From positions 292,488,457-292,552,456 of the forward strand of contig NC_081410.1 of NCBI RefSeq assembly GCF_030272615.1: DNA of 64,000 nt, written 5' to 3'. The stretch comes from Cryptomeria japonica (lineage: Eukaryota; Streptophyta; Pinopsida; Cupressales; Cupressaceae). A program made the position numbers and the translations under genes. Below the pieces are notes generated by a model. It saw nothing but the letters and a program-made list of their open reading frames with translations. It was not told where the DNA came from and made no database searches. How positions within the stretch are numbered: the stretch's first letter is position 1; every line of letters begins with the position of its first letter. Positions 10,367 to 23,100 of this stretch are shown in pieces.

Positions 10367-12031
10367 ATGGAGGGAACATCGTTTGCATGTGGAAATTTGA
10401 AATCAGGAAATGGAGGGAACAACGAGGCTGGATCCTCTAGTTCTGAATCCACTGCAACTTAAGGACAAGCAATGGATGATGAGGATGGGAGACAGGATAG
10501 GGACCCACGGCTACAGGACCCTCCTCCTGACCGCAAAAAGTTGAAAGATTCCCAAGAATCGAGCCTCGAGGTGGTGAAAGTTGACTTAGAAAATATCAAG
10601 GAGGGGCAAGTTTCCAAACCTTGGAGTAGTCTTTTTGCAAGGAAAGCTTCTGGAAAACCGACTGGTAAATCGTCTTTCCTCTTTGTGAAAGATATATCAG
10701 ATAATAAAATGGGTAAACTTGCTATTGAGATTCATGATTTAGTTATCGATCATAGCATCTCTTTAATGACTTTTTCTTTGGTGGGGAAGTTTGTTCAACC
10801 TCGACCTAATATTGAGGATGTTAGGTCTTTTGTTAAGAGAAAATGGAGAATAAAAGGTCAGGTTGATGTCTTTGCCCTGCCTAGAGGCTTTTTTGTATTC
10901 TCATTCTCTTGTGGGGAAGATATGGAAGCTACTTTAAGTGGTGGCCCCTGGATGTTTGGTAAATCTTCTTTATCTATGAGAAAATGGTCTCCTAACATGG
11001 AACTCAATGACTCTTTATTTGAAACTGCTCCGGTTTGGGTAAGGCTGCCAGGGTTGCCATTGGAATACTGGGTGGAGGATGTTTTCTCAAGAATCGCTAA
11101 CTCCTTTGGGGAACTTGTTGTGATAGATCCAATAACAACAGCTCGCAAGAGATTGGTTTATGTGCGTATTTGTGTCAACATTTCACAGAATATGGACCTT
11201 CCTAGCACTATTGATATAAGCTCCAAACTTGGATTATGGGAACAGTCAATAGAGTTCGAATCACTCCCCTTTGTGTGCTTTTCTTGCAAAAAAGCTAGTC
11301 ACTGGGCTAAGGCTTGTCCCAACAACCCTAAAAAACCTGTGACAACAAATATCCACAAACAGGTCTGGAAAGAAAAGAATAATAACAAAGGAGGTAACAA
11401 GTTAGAAGGAAAAAGTGGAAGCTCTATCAATATATCAGAACCATCGGAAGGAGATAGAATTGACCTTCCTAAGAATCCCCCTATGAAGGAGGATAAAAAG
11501 AATGAAATCAGGGAGTTTGAGATCAAAACAGTCAATACCTTTGAGGCTCTACAGACACAGGAGAAGGAGAATGAAATCAATGAAGAGACACTTGAAGATG
11601 GTGAGATTGAGAATATCACTGACTCTCATCATGAGGTCTTTCAAGATTCTATATCAAAAAAAGATGAACAGTGCCTAGATGAATTTGAACAACATGAAAT
11701 TAAACTTGGAAGGAGCAACAAGTTTGGATCACCTTAGGTAAATTTAAATGCGTTATTCCAGAATATTGGAGTTGATACACCTACATCATCCTAGAAAAGA
11801 GGAGAACTATGGAGTAATATGCAAGATGAGCCTAGAGAGGAACACGAAGAAAACATAACAGGAAATGGAAAGAAAATAAAAACTAAGAAGGTAGGAAAAC
11901 TTAATGGGGTGAAAACTAGAACCAAGTCCAAGGCTAATTTTGGTGCTTCAAGATCCCCACTGGGATGTAAAACTATGAAATGGCATAGGGACTAGGAGAG
12001 CAAGCAAAACATAGTTGGTGGAAGGCAATGA
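10367..12031 (+). pseudogene. LINE ORF1, DUF4283-like RNA-binding protein with zinc knuckle
   Basis: The frame starts at the ATG at 10367, ends at TGA 12029-12031, and is interrupted by TAA 10460 and TAG 11735, 11792 and 11993. The largest open block is 10472-11737. The domain around residues 100-250 has the pattern of plant LINE ORF1/DUF4283 proteins (GKLAIEIHDLVID, SGGPWMFGKSSLSMRKW, VWVRLPGLPLEYW). A CCHC knuckle, CFSCKKASHWAKAC, follows, then a charged tail. In plant L1 elements ORF1p coats the RNA and helps target-primed reverse transcription. The start at 10367 rather than 10472 is chosen because the upstream codons stay coding-like (Gly/Asn/Ser-rich) with one CAA-to-TAA-type stop. Confidence 0.88.
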
Positions 12032-15000
12032 ATTATAAAGGAATCCTACCCTCAGGCTTCCAAATGAAGGTAATATCTTGGAACATCAGAGGCCTAGATG
12101 GTCTCAATAAACAAGATATATTATGGAACCTCATTCAAGATCAAAATCTGGATATTATCCTGGTATAGGAAACCAAAATGAGTAAAGAGAAAGTGGAGAA
12201 ATTAAACTTCTTTAAAATTGGAGGAGTTTGTGGCAGTAGCTCGAATGGAGCATCTGGAGGGGTAGCAATTTTCTGGAACAAGAAAATCATCTCTGGAGAA
12301 ATAATTGATGTAGATGGCAATATTTTATCCCTGAAAGATAAAAGCATCTTTGATGGAAAGGAATGTGTTATTACTAATATCTATACCCCTAACTCCAAAT
12401 CTGCTAAAAGCAAATTCTAGGATAAAATTCAGCAAAAAAGAAAATATTTCCCTTTGAACAGCTGGGTTGTGATGGGAGATTTCAATACTCATCTGCAAGA
12501 TATTGATAAATATGGGGGTATTCATGCTCAACCAAACAGTAGATCTGACTTGATGAACTTTATTAATATCAATGCTCTCATTGATATGGATCTCAATGGG
12601 GCATCCTACACATGGTCTAACCGAAGGGATGGTGAAGATCTCATTCAGGTAAGACTTGATAGATCCCTTGTCACTAATGATTGGATTCTTTCCCATAGAT
12701 GCTCCCTTTCTGTTATTAATAGAATTGGTTCAGACCATTATCCCATCTCTTTTGTTGCTGAGAATTTTAAGAATAATCAGAGCTTCCCTTTTTGGTTCGA
12801 AAAGATGTGGATTTCCCACCCTAATCTTGAAAAATCTATTGCTAACTAGTGGAATATTGATGTAAATGGAATTTCCATGTATAAAGTTGCCAAAAAACTT
12901 AAAAATATCAAAGTCAACATTAAGATATGGAACAAGAAGGTCTTTGGTGAATTTTTTATTCAAAGAAAAAGCTAAAGGAGAAGTTGGATCAGATCCAAAA
13001 TTCAATACAGAAAGATGGCTATAAAAAGTATTCCAAAGCCATGGAAGATGATGTTCTAGTCAAACTCCACAACATTATTTCTAGGGAAGAAATCTATTGG
13101 AGGCAGAGATCCAGGATGATCTGGCTGGAGGCTGGGGACAGAAACACTAAATTTTTCCACATGACATCTTTAAAACATAAAGCAGCGAATAGAATTTCAA
13201 GACTTATTGTAGAGGACAAAACTCTTCTTAATAAGGAGGAAATCAGGGATGAAGCTGTCAGGTTCTTCAATCAGCTCCTCACTAGTAACAAGGACATTGA
13301 TCATACCCACCAACACAATTTGGTTAATATCATTCCTAAGATCATTAATCCTATTCAGAATAAGGCCCTATCTGCTATCCCGTCTGCTAGAGAAATTTAA
13401 AAAGCTGTCTTTTCGTTTCAAGGGGATAAAGCTTCGAGTCTTGATGGTTTCCCTATGTTTTTCTTCCAGGAATTCTGGCATATTGTGGGAGAAGACACGA
13501 TTAATGCGGTCAAAGAATTTTTTGGAGCTAAAAGAATCCTTAAGGAACTCAACTCCATGTTTATTGCCCTAATCCCTAAAGTTGCTGGGGCAAATTCTAT
13601 GGGAAAATTTAGGCTAATAAGTCTATGTAACTCTTTCTATAAGATCATATCCAAAGTTTTGACCACTAGAATTTTGGCTGTTCTCCCCTTCATCATCTCT
13701 GAGGAGTAGAAAGGTTTTGTTCCTAGCAGGCAAATTTTGGACTCTATCATTCTTGTGCATGAGAACATTCATTCCCTCAATTCTGCTAAAAAAGAAGGCT
13801 TCTTGATAAAGTTGGATCTGGCGAAGGCTTATGATAGAGTGGAGTAGCATGTTCTTTTCAGAATCATGGAGGCTTTTAGATTTGATGAAAAGATAACCAA
13901 AATTATCAGAGAGCTGATCACCACTCCTATGTTCTCTATTCTAATTAATGGATCTCCTACAAAATTCTTTAAAACGTCAAGGGGGCTCAGACAAGGAGAT
14001 CGCATATCTCCTCTTCTCTTCACCATTTTGGCTAAGAGCATGAGTAGATTGATTCACAATTTGAAATTGAGTAAAACCATCAAAGGTCTTCAACCTTCCT
14101 CTACTAATGTTTTTTGCTCTCATCAACAGTTTGTTGATGATACCATCCTAATGGGATATTCTTCTGTTAGGGAGGCTGAGGCCTTCAAAACAACTCTTAA
14201 TTCCTATGCTTTGACTACTGGTCAGCAAGTCAATTGGGACAAATTGGCTATATATTTCATGAATACTCTAGTCATAAGACAACATAAAGTTTCTAAAATT
14301 ATTGGTTGCAAGGTGGACATGCTCCCTTCCACCTATTTGGGTCTTCCCTTGGGTTTAACTCCCCCAAACTCCTTTTGGAATATGATTATTGATAAATCAA
14401 CAAAAAACTAGCTGGGTGGAAAGGTTCTACTTTATCTCAGGCTAGGAAATTGCAGCTCCTTCAAGATACCCTCCAGAACCTCCCTGTTTATGCCCTTAGT
14501 TTATTTGGTATCTCGACTAAATTTTTTGAAGCATTGCAAAGAATCCAGAAGAGATTTTTATGGTCAGGAGTTGAAGAAAAAAAGATGATATCCTTGGTTG
14601 CTTGGGACAAAGTTTGTAGACCAAAGAACAAAGGAGGGTTGGGGATTAAAGCTCTAAAAAACTTTAACAAAGCTCTTCTAGCAAAACAATTATGGAGAGC
14701 TTATGATACCAAGAAAGATTGGAATCAAATATGGTTTGATAAATATATTCAGAATTAGCCTATCTAAGGGATCCTTGACTCTGAAGACATTCCTATTGGA
14801 TCCTTCATTTGGAATAGTATTATCAAATCCATAAAAGTGGCCAAAGCTGGAGCTGGATGGGCCCTTGGAAAAGGTGACAAAATAAGGTTTTGGGAGGACA
14901 CTTGGATGAAGAATGAAGCTCTTTATGATCAAGACAGTAGTCAAGTTATTGAGGAATGTAAAAGGAGGTTTGGGCTTATGGTGTGTGACTACTGGAAGGA

Positions 15001-16249
15001 GGACAAATGGGTGAGGCTTGATCTTATACATTTAGGATTTTCCTTACTCCAGAAAGAGCTATTGTCCTTTTCCCTTAACAAAGACTATGATGATGTTTTT
15101 CTCTGGAAAATTAATCCTAGAGGTGAATTTACGGTTGCTTCAGCCTACAAAAACACTTTTTTTCAGACCAGTAATCCCATTTGGAGTAAAGTTTGGAACA
15201 ACATTTTGATCCCTAAAGTCAATATTTTCTTTTGGATTGCTTCTCATAATAGTATCCTTACTCTTGACAATTTGGTCCGAAGAGGTTTCAAATTCCCTAA
15301 TAGATGTGAGCTATGCCAGAAAGAGGAAGAATCAGTTGATCATCTCTTTTTTCACTGCTCCTTTACTTGGGAAATTTGGTATAAAATGTGGGAGAAATGG
15401 AAAGTTAGTTGGGTTATGAACAAGAGTATCAAGGATATTATCTGGCAATGGAATTTCCCCACTAAATGCCAGCTTATCAAGAACCTTTGGTCCTTGACCC
15501 TCCCCATGATTTGCTGGGGCATTTGGAAAGAAAGAAATAAAAAAATATTTGTGGAAGCTAAGTGTAACTCTTAGGTGGTTTTTGAAAAAATCTGTAGGGC
15601 CATAAAAGAGAACATCAATATTACTCACAAGAACAATAAGAAATGGTTTGTTACTGATATGAATGATATGGAAAAAGATATCCTCACTGAATGGAACCTA
15701 ATACATAAAGTCTGCAGATTTGACAATAAGAATAGGAGAGATAATATTGTTTGGTGCTTTCCTGATCATGATTGGATAAAGGTGAATTTCGATGGGGCAG
15801 CTAAGGGCAACCTTGGGAAGTCTGGTGGTGGAGGAGTTATTAGAAATGCTCAAGGAGTCTGTATTGCAGCTTTTGATTCTCCTTTTGGGGTCCAAAATAA
15901 TCATGTGGCTGAAGATCTAGCCATGCTAAAAAGACTCCAGCTTGCTCAGGGATTCAAATTCAAAAAAATCTGGCTTGAAGGGGACTCCTTAAATATCATC
16001 CAAGCCCTCAAAGGTACAAGCTCTATTTCTTGGAATATTACTAACTTAGTTAAAAGTGCTAAATATTTGTTAAATAACTATGTTAGTATTAGCATAACTC
16101 ATACTCTAAGAGAAGGCAATAAGGTAGCGGATCTCTTAGCTAATGAAGGGGTCAATTTAGAGAATGATGTTAAATATATTGGAGAAACTCATTGTAAAAG
16201 GGAGGTTAAAGAGCAATTATATTTTGATCGTATCAATGGGTCAAGTTAA
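12028..16249 (+). pseudogene. LINE ORF2: endonuclease, reverse transcriptase, zf-RVT, RNase H
   Basis: The start ATG (12028) overlaps the ORF1 TGA. Order of domains: APE-type endonuclease (SWNIRGL near 12070, VVMGDFNTH near 12470, GSDHYPI near 12740); RT (KLDLAKAYDRVE, GLRQGDRISPLLF and the catalytic FVDD near 14130); a zf-RVT zinc-binding region (CELCQKEEESVDHLFFHC, about 15310-15360); and RNase H (NFDGAAKGN near 15790 to the end). The endonuclease nicks target DNA and RT primes from the nick. Stops: TAG at 12166, 12418, 12847, 13707, 13845, 14756 and 15572; TAA at 13398 and 14765. Frameshifts lie near 12965 and 14400. The final TAA is 16247-16249. Confidence 0.94.
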
Positions 16250-18113
16250 TATCATGATTATATTTTGGGGAACGAATTCCAAAGACAAATTTTGGGGGTG
16301 GATTAACTGCCAGTTAATGAGTGCCTTTTGGCATCATTTCCATGATCATATGTGTGAGGAAGATTATAATCATAATTGTTAGGTTTGTGTGGCCATAAAC
16401 ATAAGTTTCAAAACAACAAAAGAGTCTCTGTTCAGTAACTCCAGAATTTACAAGCATTTGGGGTTTCATCCGCGGACTGTGAATTATAGCTGCTGGTACT
16501 TCTACTTGGAGCTCAAAATGGGTGGTAATTTAAATAGGAACGAACCCCCACAATGCAAAAATTGGAAGAGTGAACGAAAAGTCTGGAGAAGACTTCACAA
16601 ATATGGCTTTACTAACTATATGGAAAAGCTTCACAGAAGGAGAAATTTTGTTTCTCACAATTTTGCCAGAGCCTGGAGTAACAACAGAGTTACCCTGTTC
16701 AGGGAGATATGGCAAATTGATGAGACCCTGGTCGCAGAGGTCACGAGTCTATAGATGAAGGGCACCAAATTTTACAGAGATCGGAAGTATGCAGTTGAAG
16801 CATTCAAGATCTTCCTGAAATTGGAGGATGAGAAGGGCAATCTTGTGAAGAAAGACAACATTTCCTATTACACTCCCTAGTAGGTAAAGCCTTTTTGGCA
16901 AAAAGTTTTAAGGGTTTTAATGGAGTATTTAACTATTGATGGTAGATTTACAAAAATCTATAACTATCACTTTGTGATTTTGAACCACTTCCATCATGGG
17001 GCCAAAATATCCCTGCCTTTTTATTTAGCGTCCTCTCTGAATGAGAGTCTTGCTGACCATGCTAAAAAGCCTAACTCTTACCCTATAGCTCATCAGGGGC
17101 TTATATTACTCATTTATGAACATCTGAAGGACAAGGCTAGGGTGACCAAAGATGACCTTCTGATCACGAATGCACATATATCTGAGAGTGGCAAAGATTC
17201 AGATTCAGATGAGGAACAACCTAATGCATCTACCCACAAAAAAAGGAGAGCTGACACAGATAATGTGGATACAAAGGTGCACTATGATGTGGAGGAGGAA
17301 AAGGGTAAGGATTTTGAAACTGATATGGAGTATGAAAAGGATGAGAACATTGGTGAAGAGGATGAAGGGGGTAACTCTGAAAACCCTCACTCTAACCCTA
17401 TGGGCTTGGACAGCAGGAATGTTGCTCTGAATTTTGAGGATGACAATCCTAACTCTGTGGGTATTGAACAAGGTAGGGATTCTGCAAGAACCATCTTGAA
17501 TACTGCCCGTAACTGTACTCTGGAGTCCTTCAACTTCCAGAAATGGGTTGTCGACAACACTACTAGCATGCAAAGTAAACAGAGGGAGTTGGAAAACAAG
17601 ATTAATAAGTTGATTAAGGACTCTAGGAAAAAGAATGATGAGATGGAAACTAGTGAAGCTGAAGAGGAAATCAAGATGGAGGATTGGCTAGAAAAAGATT
17701 TGATCAAAAGGGATTTGAAACACCTAGAGGATGTTACAAGAATCTTGAAAGAACAGGCTGAAGATGATAAAGACAACATCAACTCCCGGGTCGCTTGTAC
17801 CAAGAAGGCTCTAAAAAACTTCATGAACCATAGTCTCCAGGTCCTCAAAGTCTCATCACAGAACATGAATGCTTTGGTGGATCATTTGGAAAGGAAAAAT
17901 CAGGAAAAGAATCTGGTTATCATTGATGATATTCCAACTTCTAGCACCACCCACCAGACTCCCAGGCACAGAACAAGGTAGAACACTACTAGGATGGAGA
18001 TCAACATGAAAGATAGCCAATTGAGAAAGGAAAACAACAACCTGAGGGAAGTGGCCAAGGCGATGATGCTCTTGGTTCAAAATGCTGAGGAATCTATTGA
18101 AGTTTTCAATTAA
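16236..18113 (+). pseudogene. LINE ORF3: accessory protein of unknown function
   Basis: An ATG at 16236 lies inside the end of ORF2 in another frame and opens a frame to the TAA at 18111-18113, about 625 codons. Five TAG codons interrupt it (16380, 16752, 16878, 16881, 17979); the block 16920-17981 is open for 353 codons. The N-terminal half looks folded and helical, with VAEVTSL, GRFTKIYNYHFVILNHF and SYPIAHQGLILLIYEHL. An acidic/basic stretch follows (DSDSDEEQP, KKRRAD), then long Lys/Glu-rich helices that look like coiled coil (about 17570-17900). It lies before the LINE 3' UTR and inside the target duplications, so it belongs to the element. Plant L1 elements normally have two ORFs. I do not recognise the family. 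Confidence 0.75.
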
Positions 18114-18288
18114 TTTGTAATGTTGGGTTTGGAGCCAACTTCTTGTTGCCTTCTTGCTGTCTTTTTCTTAGCTGCTAGTTTTTGTGTTGGTGTTTTGCAA
18201 CTATTTTGTTTCATCTCTTTAATGCTCAACTTTCAAATTGTAATCAGGTTTTGGGTCCCTTAAAACCTATTTTTACTTAATAAAAAAT
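18114..18288 (+). other. LINE 3' UTR and tail
   Basis: A T-rich segment with GGTTTTGGGTCCCTTAAAAC and a terminal TTTTTACTTAATAAAAAAT. Pyrimidine-rich sequence followed by an A-rich end just before the duplicated target is the expected LINE 3' terminus. Confidence 0.75.
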
Positions 18289-18301
18289 AATTAGAGTGCA
18301 A
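18289..18301. repeat. Putative LINE target-site duplication (right)
   Basis: AATTAGAGTGCAA, one mismatch to 10320-10332. Its first bases merge with the A-rich LINE tail, so the exact edge is uncertain by a few bases. Confidence 0.7.
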
Positions 18302-21130
18302 CATTCAATAATGGAGCGACCTTAGCATACAACCATCAATGGAATTAACTCAAATAAAGATAAGATACATTCTTCAAAGACCAAAGAGGGAAAAGGAAAA
18401 GTATTTTTATGGTAGTCTTATTATAGTCATAACATATGTCAATGATATTACTATCATAACCATCAAACTTGGAACCATCTCAACCCACCATGTAAGGGAA
18501 AAAGTGATCTTTGTCACTACCTTAAAGAGAAAAAGTGTATGGAGCAACAAAGGTTTCTAAATAGAGATATCAAAATGAGAGTGCAATTAGAACACAACAA
18601 AATACAATGATCTTGTTAACTATTAGTTTTAGCAAAGAGAAAAGGAAGCCTCAAGGTCATTTCTAAGTCCCTAAATAGTGCCAATGATATATTGATAAAA
18701 TAAAACAAAACACTGTATCTTTATGAAGCAAGATAGCGATTAATGAGCATCATAGTCATTGAAGGACAGTGATGTAGTATTAGTGCATTAGACACCCAAG
18801 GAGCAACAAGATAAAAATAGGCTTGTAGTAGTGCCTCAAACAACATAGAATATATCAGTCCTTAAGGATTAGATACCCAAACATGAGAAATGATAGATCT
18901 AATCTATTTGAGGATGAAGAAATGTATGTATATTTAGTAAGGTAAATATATTCAATATGTTTAGCACTAAGATGGCCTAGAAAGCCTTTGATGATAGTAT
19001 ATATACATAGTTACGGCCACACAAAAGGGGTTTCATCGTTAACCCTTCATATTATTTGCAAAGAAAAACAAACTCAAGGTAGAGCTTTAATCGAACATGG
19101 ATATGCTTAGGACAAACAAAACTCACCAGATTCGGCTTGCCTATGCCTGAATATTGCTTCCAAATTCTTCCTAAAATTCCATCCAAACCATTATGGTAGT
19201 GTCACAGAAAAGTAGAGAGAAAAAAAGAATTGAATGTATGCTTTAGGGTTTCTTTTTACCCTAATATGTTGGAAGTCACTTAGGCTTTTTTTCCTTTAAA
19301 CTTTATTTTTGCAACAAACTAATATTTCATGTGGGCTAAGATTTGCAAGTCTTATGCCTTGTGATTATTTTTGCCTTATGTATGCCACAATGGAGTCTTT
19401 ATGACTTTTGGTTGAACCACTCATAGTTTTTCATTTGTTTGAAATGTAAAGTAATTTTTCAATTGATGTTTTCATAAATCATTAAGTCAAAGTTACTCTT
19501 TTAAATGAAAAAGTAAGGAGTTATGCCTTGTACACCAATTGAGAGTATCTTAGTTGAGATTTTATGACTACACAAGCATATATGGAGATTAAAGGGAGTT
19601 ATCAAACATGTGGAGAGAATATAGGGGGCTTTACTCACTTTGTTGGAAGATATGAAAATATCTAGTAGGTTGTTTTGACCTTTTAAAATCCTTGGAGAGA
19701 ATTTAGGCATCAGTGTCTTGTGCCTTAATGTTTGACATGGTCAAACTTGACTTTTTGACCCTTTTGGAGCTTGCTTGGGGGAAATCTAGTTGCTAGATTT
19801 TAGGCTTTTTGGAGGCATTCGACCCCAAGAGATTTTTAGTTCCTTTTTTGGTATATTTTGGAAGGAGTTGGATAGAGTCACTTTTTTGACGCTTTTTGTA
19901 TTCAGTTCTTATTATCCATTCTAGACGTAATGGCTTTTTTCAATCATTTGACAGTTTTGGTATACTTTGTAGCTCATTTTTGGACATGATATTAGTATCA
20001 ACCTTGAATATTAGTAATTGAAGTATTTAGCCTTCTCACTCGTATGTTTTATTGTGTGAATCTAATTGATTAATCACATTGCTAGTGAGATCTTGTTTGT
20101 TTTCCTTGTAATTTTGTCTCATGCTAAGCTCCTTTTGCAGATAAGTGTATTTGTTGTAGGTTTTAATATGTCTCAAGAATGTAAGTTACTTTTAGTTGTG
20201 AAGATTTCTTGTGTCTAAGAGTATAGCATTAGGGACTCTTTATAAAATAATTATGCAAGGATATACAAAAGTAGGTTATGAAAGTCTATCTTAGTCATTG
20301 CAAACAAGTGTCTAAATTTTTGAGTTTCATAGTCCTTTTCAATCTGGTGTATCACCCTTATTTTAGATTATCAGTTTTTAGTTTATTTTTTCTCTCTCCC
20401 TTTTCCTTGACAAAGTAGTAGAGTTAATTAGATTAAGGTGAGAACCAAGAGGAAGTCAGCCTTCTCCGAAGGTTCATCTCTATTTTTTTAAAGCCCACAC
20501 TTTGAGAGATCTTCCAATATTCTCATTGAGTGGTTGAACAAGGTTCAAAAAAGGGTGCACATTCAAGAGATAACAATCGTAACATCAACACATCCAATAT
20601 AATCATGAAATATGGTTATTACTATCAAGATATCATCATGCCATCATAATCACTATAATCCATCCATGAATAATGAGTGCATATAAATCATCAAATATAA
20701 ATCGATCCATCATAATAGTCTAGGATATGTCATCATCCACGTAGATCATCATATATCAAATATCCATATAAAATGTCTAGCATCATTAATAAGCATCCGA
20801 GATAGAAATAAAGTCTAAATATTAGTCAAAGCATCATAAAAAATTATAAACAATTCTATCAATGCATAAAACAAAATATTAATCAGGGAGGGATACTACA
20901 ACAAATGCCTCAAGCAAATATTAAATGAGCTATGTGGTGTAAAGTAAATAATAAAACATAACCCCATTATAAGAAAATATTTATAATTCCACTTAGATTA
21001 TAAGGATAAATAATTTAGTATGATGAACCTAACTTAAAATGAAACCTAGGACCTAAGTAAACTTAACATGTGAATAGGTTCCCAGTAACAAGTAGATAGG
21101 AAATAACCTCATTCACAATAACAGAGACAA

Positions 21131-21445
21131 GTTGGGAAATTATAAATTGAAATATTATTTCAGGAATTAAATGCTAATGGATAAGACATCTAGTTTGAGA
21201 ATAATGACAAACAAAAAATATTGATCTCATAGATAACTTAGTTGTCCAAGGGAAAAATAATGAGTGCATGTTGTCTAATGGACATATTGGGTTTAACACA
21301 GTTCCAAAAATAATAGTGAGTTGAATTTGATCTCCTTAGGGTCAAACATGAGTGTCATGAGAATTATATAATGCATGAGATTGACCTATAGCTTGTAGAA
21401 TCATATTAATAGAACATAGACTTTTACAATCATATTTGTTGTGTT
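21131..21445 (+). repeat. Diverged direct repeat, copy 1
   Basis: Shares with 21790-22090 an ordered series of blocks, including GAATTAAATGCTAATGGATA, AATAATGACAAA, ACTTAGTTGT/TTTAGTTGT, AGTCCCAAAA/AGTTCCAAAA and TGAGTGT(C/T)(A/G)TGAGAAT. The order and spacing are kept, so the two are copies of one sequence about 660 bp apart. Confidence 0.75.
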
Positions 21446-21789
21446 TGTTGATTCTTGCAAGTTCATTTTGCAAGCATAATTTTCTATTCATGTTTTTGTT
21501 TTCTAAATTTAATTTCCAATTGTATGTATGTAGCCTTTTTTCCATCATGTATACTTATATATTCTTCTCTTAAATCAAATTTAAAAGTGGTGTATTTTAG
21601 TGCTTCATTTGAATTTAATTTAAAGGTTGACCATGCAAAATAAAAGATAGTCTCTATTTATTTTCTTTTAGTGGGACTAGACAAGTTCATGAAAAATGCA
21701 TAAGGGAAAAGATCTCTTTTAGGAAAATCTAGGCTAATCAAATAAACACATATATAGTCAAGCATGAGTTAATTTATATTTAGTTAATG

Positions 21790-22090
21790 AAGATGATTTG
21801 GGAATGGATAAATTGAAATTTTATCTCAAGAATTAAATGCTAATGGATAAGACACATAGTTTGGGAATAATGACAAAGAATAATGTTGATGTCATGAATA
21901 ATTTAGTTGTTTAGGTATAAACATGATACTTACAATTTGATGAATCCTTTTGGTTTTGCATAGTCCCAAAAACATTAGTGGGATAAATATAAAAAGGACT
22001 AACTTGAGTGTTGTGAGAATGAATAATACATGGGATTGAATTGCAACCTACATAATCATTTTGATAAAATATAAAAATTTGTGTAACCTA
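21790..22090 (+). repeat. Diverged direct repeat, copy 2
   Basis: Partner of 21131-21445, same block order with many substitutions and small indels. It has no coding content and its identity is unknown. Confidence 0.75.
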
Positions 22091-22224
22091 ATTATTTGAT
22101 CTACATTGAATCCAATAATTTGTATTATGTATAAATTGGAAATGAGGTGACACATGCATTTCTTGTGTGTGTGTTTGTGTGATTCATGTAGATAGATCAC
22201 TAAAAATAAACATAATAAAGTAAT

Positions 22225-23100
22225 TGTTGGAATACAATGAATCCAAGAACACTGAGAGAGGGGGCGGGGGGGGTGGGGGTGAATTAGTGTTCTGCCAGAA
22301 ATATAAGATTTTACCTTATTACAACATACACATATAAATTGGTAAATGAAGAAACATATAACATGAAGTAAATAAATCAGCCACATGAATGAACACCATA
22401 ACACACTGAATTTTATAAATGGAAAACCTCAAAGAGGAAAAACCACGGTAGGATTTGTGACCCACAATATCAATTCACTAGCCATATGAAAGATATTACA
22501 TAGTATGGGGGCCTGCACATGAAGGAAGGCACACTGCTCAACACAAAAGAGTCTCACTGACTACAAGCTTCTGCTGAGATAAAAAAGTAATGGTGAACTC
22601 ACAAAATGCATCTGCAATACCAAAAAGAGTTCCGGTTATAGCTCTATCCTGTATCGGTTCATAGACCCTAGACCCTTTTACCGGTATCTCCTTTCCTCAA
22701 AGAATACTTTACAAACCATCTACTGATCATTACATGATATGAATTTTGCATACAAATGATCTACATACATATCCTTCGTATCACACTATTCTTCATCCTT
22801 GTCATATCAAAATGACCTAATAAACTAACTTATATACCCTTTACAAACAATATGCCTTATGTCGGCTTACAATACATTACAAAAGATATTCAATGTTGGT
22901 CCTATACAAAATGATTTTACAAATACAAATTGTCAGATCCCAAATTGATGTCGGCTTCACTGAAGTGTTGGATGTCGGTGCCGGTGTGGGTAATGACCCT
23001 AATTACTCCAATACCGATATATGTCAATGTATGCCTCCAATGCCGATATCTATCGATATATGCCTTCTAGAGAATTTTGTTTCTATCAATGACAACATAT
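22225..23100 (-). repeat. Diverged LTR-like fragment
   Basis: It begins TGTTGGAATACAATGAATCC, then a GAGAGGGGG...GTGAATTAGT block. The LTRs at 27721 and 34409 place the same block about 13 bases from their start. GGAAAAACCACGGT and several CCGGT words further in are also shared with those LTRs. It ends near ATCAATGACAACAT, close to the sequence before the end of those LTRs. I infer a solo or truncated copia-type LTR in minus orientation. No target duplication was found. Confidence 0.5.

Larger units (their letters stand above)
10333..18288 (+). mobile_element. L1-type LINE with three ORFs (inactive)
   Basis: A non-LTR retrotransposon of about 7.96 kb. ORF1 is an RNA-binding protein and ORF2 an endonuclease/RT/RNase H. 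An additional ORF3 follows, and the 3' tail ends in TTAATAAAAAA. A 12/13-bp target duplication brackets it and there are no LTRs. ORF1 stop and ORF2 start overlap (ATGA at 12028-12031), and ORF3 starts 14 nt before the end of ORF2 (16236). Around 18 internal stops (about 15 TAG, 3 TAA, no TGA) and two frameshifts inactivate it. It appears full length because ORF1 is preceded by a short leader only 34 nt long after the duplication. Confidence 0.9.
18302..22224. other. AT-rich filler, no gene recognised
   Basis: Nearly 4 kb with only short meaningless open frames. 20560-20880 is rich in ATCAT-type low-complexity words. 19730-19960 resembles plant LTR sequence in composition but has no confirmed ends. 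A diverged direct duplication occupies part of 21131-22090 (listed separately). Confidence 0.5.

Noticed and set aside
10367-18113. TAG used as a sense codon in the LINE, since all three terminal stops are TGA or TAA while internal ones are mostly TAG
   Set aside because: The same TAG bias occurs in unrelated gypsy and copia relics, a sister copy shows CAG at one TAG site, and several TAGs replace probable Trp. Methylation-linked C-to-T decay explains it without recoding. Frameshifts are also present.
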